In this document: piece by piece, positions 8,241-15,632 of the stretch | How the letters are laid out: each line of letters begins with the position of its first letter | Position numbering within the stretch: position 1 is the first letter of the stretch | From: a virus | Strand: one strand, 5' to 3' | IMG/VR virus record: IMGVR_UViG_3300010883_010427 | Location: 1 to 49,292 of that record | DNA length: 49,292 bases | Position numbers and translations under genes: made by a program | Notes under the pieces: generated by a model | Told to the model about the DNA's origin: nothing | Database searches by the model: none | Seen by the model: only the letters and a program-made list of their open reading frames with translations

Positions 8241-9263
8241 ATGACTTTAAGTTCACATTTACGGCCACTTGATGATGGCACAACTACGATAGGTACTATC
8301 ACTTTTGCAGGAGCCTGCACTGTTGATGATACTATTACAATCACCGACGCTGCTGGCACTACTAGAGTGTTTACAGCAAAGGGGTCAACGACAGCAGGAA
8401 GTCTTCAGTTTATTAATACTGACGCCACTGCCGCTGCAACAGCCCTGAAGCTTTGCATTGACAACGCTGCTGGTTTTGGTACGAATTCTATTACTGTTGC
8501 TGACAGCGGGGCTGGTGTTTTGACACTTACGCTTCTTGTTGATGCAACGTATAGGTTTAAGAAGAAGTCTTCTATTCGGCTAATGACAGGCATTAATGCC
8601 AATGTCACTAGTGTGGATTTTGCTGGCGGTGCTGCGGCAGAAGATATTGATGGACACACGATTGCTGGTGGTGGAACTGCTGGTGGTTTTAACAGTAAGG
8701 CTAATATCAAGAACGTTATTGACTTGGTTAAAGGTATTAAATCTTCTGGATCAAAGCTTATTGTTAAGACTGGGACTGCTACAAAACCCGGTGTTTCCGT
8801 AGCTTCTAATTTGTCTGGCAATATTTTTGCTTATAATCCTAACGGACGATCAATTACTCGTTCGGCTACAGATACTGGCTTCTTAATCAGAGGCGGTACG
8901 GCAACCAAAATTGCTGGTGCAGCTTCTACTGGACACCTGATTTCAATTCCCGGTTCAGATACTGGGCAAAGAAACTCTGGCAACATTCATGAGAAGTCTA
9001 CATATCGTCAACATGGATTGTGGAGCGATACCATTCTCGACTTGTTCAATGGTAAAGTTTACGCCGCCGATGGTGCTGCAAAGACTACTATCTTGAACCG
9101 TGGTGATTCCGTAGCCTTGGCTACAGACGGTGCTGTTACTAGTAAAGAAACTGCTGGTGAATTTGTAATTCTATCAAACTTCGTAGACTACACCACTGAC
9201 TCCACTTCCGGTGGAACGGCGGCTGGTACGAACTTGAAGAATTACAGTGACATAACTGGTTAG
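8241..9263 (+). CDS. Putative virion protein, tandem paralogue B
   Basis: A 340-residue protein and paralogue of the preceding gene. The N-terminal part resembles repeat-rich tail or fibre domains: TITDAAGTTRVFTA and FINTDATAAATALK are close in style to phage structural repeats that handle beta-rich folds. The C-terminal part repeats the motif series YNP, ITRSATDTGFLIRGG, TKIAG, TYRQHGLWSDTILDLFNG, ILNRGDSVALATD and NYSDITG. The differing N-terminal domains and shared C-terminal domain suggest either different attachment points with a common exposed domain, or the reverse. No catalytic motif is visible. Confidence 0.65.
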   Translation: MTLSSHLRPLDDGTTTIGTITFAGACTVDDTITITDAAGTTRVFTAKGSTTAGSLQFINTDATAAATALKLCIDNAAGFGTNSITVADSGAGVLTLTLLVDATYRFKKKSSIRLMTGINANVTSVDFAGGAAAEDIDGHTIAGGGTAGGFNSKANIKNVIDLVKGIKSSGSKLIVKTGTATKPGVSVASNLSGNIFAYNPNGRSITRSATDTGFLIRGGTATKIAGAASTGHLISIPGSDTGQRNSGNIHEKSTYRQHGLWSDTILDLFNGKVYAADGAAKTTILNRGDSVALATDGAVTSKETAGEFVILSNFVDYTTDSTSGGTAAGTNLKNYSDITG

Positions 9264-9283
9264 TTTTTTATTAGAGGTATATC

Positions 9284-9592
9284 ATGAATACTGAAATGCC
9301 AGCACTTGTTGCTGTAATAGCCATAACGATGGGATTAATAAAGGTAATTGAAATGTTAATTTCTAAAACGTCGAGCAAAAACTCGACCTTGACGAGTGAA
9401 GAAAGCGGTTGGTTAAAAGGACTTCATGAAGTACACGAAAAGTGTGACGCCGATGGAACACCTTTGGTTTACGTGCCTCGTAGTTGGGCTGAAATTCAGC
9501 GTAACATGCAGCATGTAATGACAAAGATTGTTAATGACCAGCGGAGGATTGCTGATATCCTTGAGAGGATAGACAAAAAATTGGATAACTAA
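9284..9592 (+). CDS. Small membrane-anchored coiled-coil protein
   Basis: A 102-residue protein with one hydrophobic helix at about residues 5-26 (begins PALVAVIAITMGLIKVIEML). A polar linker follows, then a C-terminal helix (RRIADILERIDKKLDN) that could form a coiled coil. AGAGG precedes the ATG at the right distance. A strong terminator follows the gene. Topology and size resemble phage holin or spanin accessory proteins, but no family is recognised. Confidence 0.55.
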   Translation: MNTEMPALVAVIAITMGLIKVIEMLISKTSSKNSTLTSEESGWLKGLHEVHEKCDADGTPLVYVPRSWAEIQRNMQHVMTKIVNDQRRIADILERIDKKLDN

Positions 9593-9608
9593 TTTAGCAA
9601 CTGAACTT

Positions 9609-9640
9609 GGGGGGCGGGGGTTCCTCGCTCCCCCTTTTTT
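9609..9640 (+). terminator. Rho-independent terminator
   Basis: A GGGGGG run followed by CG (9609-9616) pairs with CGCTCCCCC (9626-9634, one bulged base), closing a short loop and followed by TTTTTT (9635-9640). This is a GC-rich stem in an AT-rich gap directly after the membrane protein gene, so it probably ends the transcript that includes the virion-like proteins. Confidence 0.8.
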
Positions 9641-9653
9641 ATGGAGAAATAAA

Positions 9654-9899
9654 ATGAAAGCTACACTTAAAAGTAAAACATCAATCATGGCAATTATTAC
9701 ATTGCTAATAGGACTTACGTTTGCCATTATCAAAAATGGTGGCTTAGATGGAATTATTATAAACGTTCCCGGTTCAGATCCTATTGAGGTAGAATTGCCC
9801 GAAGGTTGTGATTGTAATGAATGTATTTGCGAAGAAGATAAATGTGCTTGTGATGGCGATGGTTGCAGTTGTCCTAACTGCGTCAAGCCCACGGAGTGA
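9654..9899 (+). CDS. Membrane-tethered Cys-rich (metallothionein-like) small protein
   Basis: An 81-residue protein with an N-terminal hydrophobic anchor (about residues 11-27) and a short linker. Its acidic tail has nine cysteines at about positions 52, 54, 57, 59, 64, 66, 71, 73 and 76, spaced CxCxxCxC, CxC, CxCxxC. The spacing recalls metallothioneins and other metal-thiolate clusters. It could bind zinc or iron, or form disulfides if exported. ATGGAGAA leads into the gene just after the terminator. The following gene's likely start lies inside the Cys-rich region in another frame. Confidence 0.6.
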   Translation: MKATLKSKTSIMAIITLLIGLTFAIIKNGGLDGIIINVPGSDPIEVELPEGCDCNECICEEDKCACDGDGCSCPNCVKPTE

Positions 9900-10320
9900 C
9901 ACTGTATTATTAGATTCCTGCGACTACGTTGAAATTAATCATGTATATAACATCAATGAAGAGACTGGTGAATTTGTATTAAGGATGACTCAGTATATTT
10001 GGTGGGAATGGAAGGATAGAGTTTTACTTCCTGTGTTAAACCCGATCACTAAACAAAGAACGGGAAACTGGAAGCTGGGTTCCGATTTTGTTGTTAGAGA
10101 ATATCTTGTAACCTACAGCAGAAGCTCTACTCACGATGTTGATGTTCTACTATCAAAAAGGCATGGAAAGTGGACTTGTATTTTTTGGGACAAGGGCGAT
10201 AGGGCTGCGAGAGAAATAAAATGCAAATGGTTGACGACCACTCACACCTCGTATGACGTAGAAATAGAGAACAGGGCAATACTAAAACAAGACGAAAGAA
10301 ACCATTTTCAAAATAGGTAA
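9817..10320 (+). CDS. Hypothetical protein with possible overprinted signal peptide
   Basis: A protein of about 167 residues if it starts at ATG 9817; GTG 9808 is the alternative. The first 25 residues (MNVFAKKINVLVMAMVAVVL and on) look like a signal peptide or membrane anchor: a basic n-region, a hydrophobic core and small residues after it. This leader is encoded in a different frame over the Cys-rich tail of the previous gene, an overlap of 83 bases. The body (YVEINHVYN, MTQYIWWEWKDR) resembles conserved small proteins of unknown function. A GAAGG is 11 bases before ATG 9817. No later good start lies before the conserved-looking region. Confidence 0.55.
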   Translation: MNVFAKKINVLVMAMVAVVLTASSPRSDTVLLDSCDYVEINHVYNINEETGEFVLRMTQYIWWEWKDRVLLPVLNPITKQRTGNWKLGSDFVVREYLVTYSRSSTHDVDVLLSKRHGKWTCIFWDKGDRAAREIKCKWLTTTHTSYDVEIENRAILKQDERNHFQNR

Positions 10321-10322
10321 TA

Positions 10323-10937
10323 ATGAAAATATTATTTGATGTTGGAGCTAATTGGGGAACATCTTCTTTACGACAAATTGAAAAAAATGAAGATTGGATT
10401 TGTTTTGCATTTGAACCTACTCCTCGATTAATAGAACATATGATTAAAGAAAGTGCATCTTTTTCTGATCGTTATCATATAATTCCCTGTGCTGTTTCAG
10501 ATTTTGATGGAGAAGCCGATTTCCATATAGCAGGACAAGCAGATTGGGGCTGTAGTTCTTTATTGAACTTTAATTCTAATTTAGCAGAAATGTGGCCGGG
10601 AAGAAAAGATTTTAAAGTTACTGAGACAATAAAAGTAAAAGCAATTACACTAAAAACATTTATAGAGCAAATGACAGATACAGAAATAAAACAAATAGAT
10701 CATTATCATTGTGATGTACAAGGAAGTGATTTAAAAGCATTGCAGGGATTAGGAGAATACATTAATATTATTCAAGAAGGTGAGGTTGAAGCAGCAGTTA
10801 AAAAAGATATTTTGTATATAAATCAAAATACAGCAGAAGACACTGATGCTTACTTAAGGAAACATAATTTTTTAACATCATTTCATTCTAATGATAAGTT
10901 TAATAATGAAACCAATATAAGATTTAAAAAGAAATAA
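10323..10937 (+). CDS. FkbM-family SAM-dependent methyltransferase
   Basis: A 204-residue Rossmann-fold methyltransferase. The SAM motif I is FDVGANWG at residues 5-12, followed by FAFEPTPRL (the acidic motif II typical of FkbM) and DHYHCDVQGSDLKALQG, equivalent to the IDVEGxE strand of the family. FkbM enzymes usually O-methylate sugars or polyketides, so it may cap or decorate glycans made by the transferases in the window. Base composition looks more AT-rich than its neighbours and third positions are mostly A or T, which may indicate a separate acquisition. Confidence 0.8.
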   Translation: MKILFDVGANWGTSSLRQIEKNEDWICFAFEPTPRLIEHMIKESASFSDRYHIIPCAVSDFDGEADFHIAGQADWGCSSLLNFNSNLAEMWPGRKDFKVTETIKVKAITLKTFIEQMTDTEIKQIDHYHCDVQGSDLKALQGLGEYINIIQEGEVEAAVKKDILYINQNTAEDTDAYLRKHNFLTSFHSNDKFNNETNIRFKKK

Positions 10938-10943
10938 TATATA

Positions 10944-11324
10944 ATGAAATACCCAAAACTAAGATCAGAGTGGATTCCTGTAGAAAACCCTGCTGAAAAA
11001 GGAATTACACATCAAATTTTTAAATCTTATATAAATGGAGAGTTGGCTTTTGAAAAACATTATGATCTATTTCAAAACTCAGCAGAATTTTTTATTCCAG
11101 CTTGGGACGTTACAGGAAAACTTTTGGTGGAACCTTCAACAATAACAACAACAGTACAAGCCATTTCATATAATTTTCCATCTGACATTATTATGTCTGA
11201 ACCTATGCAGCTTTCTGGCATTGGTATTGACAACCCATCGAACCTAGAGGTGTTCGTTATGCCCTTTCCAGAAAATTTTCAAGATTATGAAGTTCCTGTG
11301 GTTCCAAATTCGGGAGTTATTTAA
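10944..11324 (+). CDS. Hypothetical protein, beta-rich
   Basis: A 126-residue protein with alternating polar and hydrophobic strands (GELAFEKHYDLF, TITTTVQAISYNF) and no cysteine, membrane segment or known motif. It could be a small jelly-roll or decoration-type domain, but that is speculation. It starts 6 bases after the methyltransferase stop, and the dipeptidase gene begins directly after its own stop. Confidence 0.5.
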   Translation: MKYPKLRSEWIPVENPAEKGITHQIFKSYINGELAFEKHYDLFQNSAEFFIPAWDVTGKLLVEPSTITTTVQAISYNFPSDIIMSEPMQLSGIGIDNPSNLEVFVMPFPENFQDYEVPVVPNSGVI

Positions 11325-12551
11325 ATGAGCTGGCAAAACACACATAAAAATGCGATTATTTTCGACTGGCATAATCACGCGACTTTGAAAAACTTTCTTT
11401 TTGAAAGAGGTTTAAACGGAAAAGACTCAAGGTTTTTAGCGGGGTTGTTTAAAAGAGGCTTCTGGCCTTTCAGTGAAAGAAACACTTTTCCTAAAATAGA
11501 AGAGGGAGGTATTGATGTTTTACTTTCTACGTCCTATGTTCCAGAAGCTGAATGGGCTGAAGATCAAGGTTTAATAGGATGGTTAAAATGGTTATTCCCC
11601 AGTGTTAGAAAACGCATCTTTGACCCTACCTACTTTGATACAACCAACACTATGATGGACTTAATGGAAAAAGAGGTAGAACAATACGGAGGAAGGTTTA
11701 AATTTGCCAAAAGCTCAGACGAGCTTGTAAAAGGCTTAGAGAGTAATGACATATGTCTTATTCATTCTATAGAGGGCGCTCATAGCCTTCATGGGGAATT
11801 AAGTGGAAAAAAAGTAGAAGACTCCACGGCTCTTCCTCAGTTAATAGAACACGAAATTCTAACAAACCTAGAGCATTTTTGGAACAGGGGTGTGGCTTAT
11901 ATAACTCTAGCTCATTTCTACAAAAACCACGTAGTTAGCCCAGTGTTTCCCTATCCAGAGTACGGAATTAAAAAAGATAACTGGAAGAGTCTTCTTTCGG
12001 GGTGGGACATGAACGAAGGATTGACACCAATTGGGAAAAACGTTGTGCAGTCTATGAAAGATATGGGTATGCTAATAGATATAGGTCACTGCACACCAAA
12101 GGCAAGACAAGAGGTTTACGACATAGTTGGAAATGATCTTTCCAGAGTATTCTCTAGTCACACCGGCGTTTTTGAAATCAATCCAGATCCGTATAACCTA
12201 GAAGACTGGGAACTAAAATGGATGGCAGTCCATAATGGTCTTGTTGGTATAATCTTTATGAACTATTGGATTGGTTCACATGACACAGGTCTTGGTTTAA
12301 AACATATTGAAAGAACAATGAATCATGTAAGAAATGTTGCTGGGGATGATATACTAGCAATAGGAACAGATTTTGATGGATTTACAGACCCTCCAGATGA
12401 AATAGTAGACATATCAGAACTTCCAAGGTTGACAAGATACCTCTCTTGTCTTAAAAATGGTATAGGTTTAGACAAGTATTCACCAGAAGTTATTAACAAT
12501 ATATTAGGCGGAAATTCTTTGCGCTTCATTTTAGAAGGCTGGAAAAAATAA
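11325..12551 (+). CDS. Peptidase M19-family (renal dipeptidase-like) metallohydrolase
   Basis: A 408-residue protein with the full M19 amidohydrolase motif order: HNH near residue 15, the bridging glutamate in SIEGAHS near 147, TLAHFY near 195, IDIGHC near 251, SSHTG near 277 and GTDFDG near 346. Family members are (beta/alpha)8 dizinc enzymes that cleave dipeptides or related amides. The first metal motif is HNH and not the usual HxD, so the beta-metal site may be altered. No signal peptide is visible. Such a gene is unusual for a phage. Neighbouring small membrane proteins suggest a link to the cell envelope, but the substrate is unknown. Confidence 0.82.
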   Translation: MSWQNTHKNAIIFDWHNHATLKNFLFERGLNGKDSRFLAGLFKRGFWPFSERNTFPKIEEGGIDVLLSTSYVPEAEWAEDQGLIGWLKWLFPSVRKRIFDPTYFDTTNTMMDLMEKEVEQYGGRFKFAKSSDELVKGLESNDICLIHSIEGAHSLHGELSGKKVEDSTALPQLIEHEILTNLEHFWNRGVAYITLAHFYKNHVVSPVFPYPEYGIKKDNWKSLLSGWDMNEGLTPIGKNVVQSMKDMGMLIDIGHCTPKARQEVYDIVGNDLSRVFSSHTGVFEINPDPYNLEDWELKWMAVHNGLVGIIFMNYWIGSHDTGLGLKHIERTMNHVRNVAGDDILAIGTDFDGFTDPPDEIVDISELPRLTRYLSCLKNGIGLDKYSPEVINNILGGNSLRFILEGWKK

Positions 12552-12566
12552 AAAGGAGTATCTTGC

Positions 12567-12905
12567 ATGTCAAGCGATAATAGGTTACAATCTATATTAG
12601 AAAAAAGAAGGGCTGCCGACAAAGCTTCTTCATCGACTGAAATTAAAACCTCTCTATCGAGAAGGTCTGCTAAGTCGAAAGTTAAGGAAGAAAAGAAAGA
12701 AGTAAAAGGAACAAAGAAAACAGACAAGAGAAGTTACAAGCTGGATAAAATCAAAGCAGTTACTGCTAAGGCTTATGGGGTTGCAGCTAAAAGAAAATGG
12801 CTGGTATTCTTGATAGGAATTGGACTAATTGCGTATTTGGTAATATCAAGTGGTGGTCTTGGTGGCCTTGGTGGCGTAGTAGAAAAAGTAAAGAGTTTCT
12901 TTTAA
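12567..12905 (+). CDS. Basic protein with C-terminal membrane segment
   Basis: A 112-residue protein. Residues 1-70 are highly charged and rich in Lys, Ser and Glu (KVKEEKKEVKGTKKTDKR), probably disordered. A hydrophobic helix at about 73-90 (WLVFLIGIGLIAYLVIS) is followed by a glycine-rich turn and a short amphipathic helix. AAGGAG precedes the ATG by 8 bases. It looks like a tail-anchored inner-membrane protein that could bind nucleic acid or acidic partners on the cytoplasmic side. No family is recognised. Confidence 0.55.
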   Translation: MSSDNRLQSILEKRRAADKASSSTEIKTSLSRRSAKSKVKEEKKEVKGTKKTDKRSYKLDKIKAVTAKAYGVAAKRKWLVFLIGIGLIAYLVISSGGLGGLGGVVEKVKSFF

Positions 12906-12927
12906 TTTTTTAGTATAGGAGTAAGTG

Positions 12928-13113
12928 ATGTTAGTAACAAAACTTAAGACGCTTGTTAATAGTCGTCGGTTTTGGGTCGGTGTAGCTGGAATGATTGTTA
13001 TTTGTGCTGACGCCTTTTTTGGTGAAGGTACAATAAATCCAGCAACAGTTCAAATGGTTACGCTGCTTGCTGGAGCGTGGATCGTTGGAGATAGCTTACG
13101 TGAGACCGTGTAG
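12928..13113 (+). CDS. Holin-like small membrane protein
   Basis: A 61-residue protein with a basic N-terminus (KLKTLVNSRRFW) and two hydrophobic segments at about residues 14-30 and 40-56 separated by a short turn. This is the size and topology of small two-helix holins and other phage membrane proteins. AGGAG at 12917-12921 is six bases from ATG 12928, favouring it over GTG 12925. A strong terminator follows. The assignment as a holin rests only on topology. Confidence 0.55.
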   Translation: MLVTKLKTLVNSRRFWVGVAGMIVICADAFFGEGTINPATVQMVTLLAGAWIVGDSLRETV

Positions 13114-13129
13114 GCTTTAATAACTTATT

Positions 13130-13189
13130 GACGACAGCCCACCTCCTTCTACCCATCTGACTTTGCACGGGTGGGTTGTCGTCCTTTTT
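13130..13189 (+). terminator. Rho-independent terminator with 14-bp stem
   Basis: GACGACAGCCCACC (13130-13143) pairs with GGTGGGTTGTCGTC (13170-13183) with one G-U pair, and CCTTTTTG follows. The loop is about 26 bases. It lies between the holin-like gene and the first thioredoxin gene, so it should end the 9.65-13.1 kb transcript. The unusually long perfect stem may also protect the 3-prime end. Confidence 0.85.
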
Positions 13190-13198
13190 GGATATATC

Positions 13199-13480
13199 AT
13201 GGACAAAGAACAGCACGTACTCATTTTCTCCGCACAGTGGTGTGGCCCTTGCAGGATGATGAAAGCCAATGTGTGGAATAAGAAGGATGTAAAAGATTCT
13301 CTAAAGAATTATGCCTCTCATAAATTCATAGACATTGACGACGATACAGGTCGGCAGTTTGCTCATACATATGGAGTTCACGCCGTTCCTACTATCCTCA
13401 TTGTTGACAAAAAGGGAAAACCAATTAAAGCAGCAGCAACTATGGACGCTCAACAAACAGTGGGGTTTTTAAATGGATAA
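13199..13480 (+). CDS. Thioredoxin-like protein with CGPC active site
   Basis: A 93-residue thioredoxin-fold protein. IFSAQWCGPCRMMKANVW carries the canonical CGPC redox motif, and the cis-proline element is HAVPTILIVD. The reading frame extends upstream to 13163, but that stretch is inside the terminator hairpin, so ATG 13199 is the natural start. It could reduce the phage class II ribonucleotide reductase, which regenerates through a C-terminal Cys pair. The next thioredoxin gene overlaps its end by 8 bases. Confidence 0.85.
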   Translation: MDKEQHVLIFSAQWCGPCRMMKANVWNKKDVKDSLKNYASHKFIDIDDDTGRQFAHTYGVHAVPTILIVDKKGKPIKAAATMDAQQTVGFLNG

Positions 13481-13772
13481 GTCAAGATATCAAGTGGTAG
13501 TTTTTGTAACTGAATGGTGTCCCTTTTGTAAACAAATGAAAGAGAACGTTTGGCCTGATGAAAGGGTTGCAAAGGCTGTAAGTTTGTATCATGGAAGCGA
13601 GCCAGCTTTCATTACTTGCAACAAACCTCAAAACAGACCTTTAGTAGATGAGTTTAGTATCGAAAGATATCCAACTGTTGTAATTATGGACGAAGATCAT
13701 AATATCAAAAGACAAGCTCACAACATGGAACCCCAAGAACTTGTTAGTTTTCTAGAAGAGTTTAATGGTTAA
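13473..13772 (+). CDS. Thioredoxin-like protein with CPFC active site
   Basis: A 99-residue thioredoxin-fold protein with TEWCPFCKQMKENVWPDE, a CPFC motif closer to glutaredoxin or DsbA-type centres, and the cis-proline element ERYPTVVIMD. Shared spacing (x-W-C-x-x-C-x-x-M-K-x-N-V-W) with the gene before it shows the two are tandem paralogues that have diverged at the redox centre. The pair may serve different partners, for example ribonucleotide reductase and another thiol protein. Confidence 0.82.
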   Translation: MDKSRYQVVVFVTEWCPFCKQMKENVWPDERVAKAVSLYHGSEPAFITCNKPQNRPLVDEFSIERYPTVVIMDEDHNIKRQAHNMEPQELVSFLEEFNG

Positions 13773-14751
13773 TAAAGATAGTAGCATACTTATTACTGGC
13801 GCTTCCGGTTTTCTTGGTAATTATGTTTCCGACTGGCTGACAGCGGCAGGGTATGAAAATATTCACACCGCCTCTGGAATTAGAGATGATTTAGATCTCA
13901 CCGACTCCGCTACCGCTGGGTGGCTACTTGATTGGTCAAAGCCAGAATGTATAATTCACCTAGCTTCTAAAAATTCTGGACTAGCAAACAATACTAAGTA
14001 TCCAGCAGGTATCATGTATGAAAATCTCAGCATGTCTTTAAACCTGTTTGAGGAAGCCAGACAGCACAACGTTAAGAAGTTTATCTTCGCCGGTGATATT
14101 TGTTCTTATCCAGACAATACACCATCTCCTTTTAGAGAGACAGATCTGTGGAGAGGATCTCCTCCCACGTCTAAACGTTTTTATGCGCAGTCTAAAAGAA
14201 TCTTGATGGAATTTAATACCGCGATGTCTTATCAGTACGAGGACTGGTGTGGTATAAATTTAATATTTAGTGACATTTATGGGATTGGTGATAAATGGAA
14301 TCCCCTATATGGAAAAATAATCCCAAGTGCTATTACCCATGTTTCAGCAGCAAAAGAAGAAGATAGAGACTTAGAAATCTTTGGGTCTACAAGAGTAGAA
14401 AGAGATTTTATTAATGTTGCAGACGCTGCCAATGCTATAGTTCTTTGTGTTGAAAAACAAAATAAACCAACTACATTCAACGTGAGTAATGGGAAGAGTG
14501 TAAAAATTAAGGATATGCATAACCTAATTGCCAAAGCTGTCGGTTACGAAAAAGAAATAATTTGGCATCCTTCCAAAGTAGAAAAGCCGATACAGAGAGC
14601 TTTGGACATAAGTAAGATCAAAAAGGATCTTGGCTGGAGTCCTGTTGTTGATTTTGAAGAAAGCCTAGTTGAATTAGTAAAGTGGCACGATGTCAATCTG
14701 GAGATAGGTTATGTGCCTCAAGACACTCTGGCCTTGAGTCATCCCTCATGA
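13765..14751 (+). CDS. NAD(P)-dependent sugar epimerase/dehydratase (SDR, GDP-fucose synthase-like)
   Basis: A 328-residue extended short-chain dehydrogenase. The NAD(P) motif is TGASGFLGNY near residue 11. IHLASKNSG is in the typical third-strand place, and the catalytic tyrosine-lysine pair is in RFYAQSKR (YxxxK). The stretch with DIYGIGDKW and the late FNVSNGKSVKIKDM suit GDP-L-fucose synthase or related 4-keto sugar epimerases. It would prepare a nucleotide sugar for the glycosyltransferases. It overlaps the thioredoxin gene by 8 bases and shares an ATGA junction with the next gene. Confidence 0.85.
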   Translation: MVNKDSSILITGASGFLGNYVSDWLTAAGYENIHTASGIRDDLDLTDSATAGWLLDWSKPECIIHLASKNSGLANNTKYPAGIMYENLSMSLNLFEEARQHNVKKFIFAGDICSYPDNTPSPFRETDLWRGSPPTSKRFYAQSKRILMEFNTAMSYQYEDWCGINLIFSDIYGIGDKWNPLYGKIIPSAITHVSAAKEEDRDLEIFGSTRVERDFINVADAANAIVLCVEKQNKPTTFNVSNGKSVKIKDMHNLIAKAVGYEKEIIWHPSKVEKPIQRALDISKIKKDLGWSPVVDFEESLVELVKWHDVNLEIGYVPQDTLALSHPS

Positions 14752-15632
14752 TTACAACTGTAATTATTTCAAAAGACAAGCCAGCACAGCTTCATCTACT
14801 TCTTGAAAGCTTATATAGAAATTCTGGAAACCTGTTTGACATACATGTCTTGTATGAATCGACAACAGACCCCTTTGATGAAGGCTATCTAAAAACAAAG
14901 CTTCATTTCTATAACAAAACAAAGTATGGGGTTGGGTTTCCAATAAGATGGTATCAAAGAAAACAAGATGATATATGTAAAGAAGTATTAACTGTAATCA
15001 GTAAGGCTCGACCTCTTGTTTGTTTAATGTCTGATGAAAACATCCTGTTTAAACACACCGCTCCGTACAAAAAAATAAAGCAACTTTTCGAGAAGTATAG
15101 CCTGTCTGCACTATCCTTGAGGTTGGGTAATAACACAGTATTACAAAACCCATACGATCAAGAAAATTACTTTGCAGACATACCATCTGACGGCAAGTTT
15201 GTAATGGATAAATTTCTAGTTTGGGACGCAACCCAAGTAAAGCCATTCACAAATTTCGCTATACCCTTTTCTTTTAATGGACATGTTTACGCCAAGGGTC
15301 TTATTCAAAAAGTTCTAGAAAGATCGGCCTCTAAAGATAGGGATACCTTTGAGTCAGATTTACAAAAAAGGCTATATGAAGGTCGCTTTGATGGCAAAGT
15401 CCCACCTCTAATGTCGTGCCTTGAATACAGCGCACTGCTAAGTAACAACACAACAAAAATATCAGATGACATTCATACTAATTTGGGTATATCAGATTTA
15501 GAAATAAACGAAAGATACATCAACGGAAAAATCATTGACTATAACTTCTTTGATTTCAAGCATGTGTCAAAACCATTTCAAGACTTCTTAATAAGATTTA
15601 AAGATGAAAGTAATTTGCACTACAGTCGTTAG
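14748..15632 (+). CDS. GT-A-like glycosyltransferase-related protein, paralogue of gene at 3061
   Basis: A 294-residue protein starting MITTVIISKDKPAQLHLLLE. The ATG overlaps the previous stop (ATGA), which makes it a better start than the upstream frame extension. It shares with the protein at 3061 the first strand and helix, an acidic motif (MSDENILF), an LSLRLGNNT/FSFRLGLNT element, an FNGHV/LDGHV element and a C-terminal WAHNEF/FKHVSK-type ending. Probably a nucleotide-sugar transferase; donor unknown. The two copies lie 11 kb apart, each next to other sugar genes. Confidence 0.6.
   Translation: MITTVIISKDKPAQLHLLLESLYRNSGNLFDIHVLYESTTDPFDEGYLKTKLHFYNKTKYGVGFPIRWYQRKQDDICKEVLTVISKARPLVCLMSDENILFKHTAPYKKIKQLFEKYSLSALSLRLGNNTVLQNPYDQENYFADIPSDGKFVMDKFLVWDATQVKPFTNFAIPFSFNGHVYAKGLIQKVLERSASKDRDTFESDLQKRLYEGRFDGKVPPLMSCLEYSALLSNNTTKISDDIHTNLGISDLEINERYINGKIIDYNFFDFKHVSKPFQDFLIRFKDESNLHYSR

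Noticed and set aside
8405-8821. Long minus-strand reading frame opposite the virion-like paralogue
   Set aside because: It is a shadow of the repetitive Gly/Ala/Thr-rich coding sequence with no RBS or family-like features.
13163-13198. N-terminal extension of the first thioredoxin
   Set aside because: The extra frame is inside the right arm of the terminator hairpin and adds no thioredoxin-like sequence; ATG 13199 fits the family.
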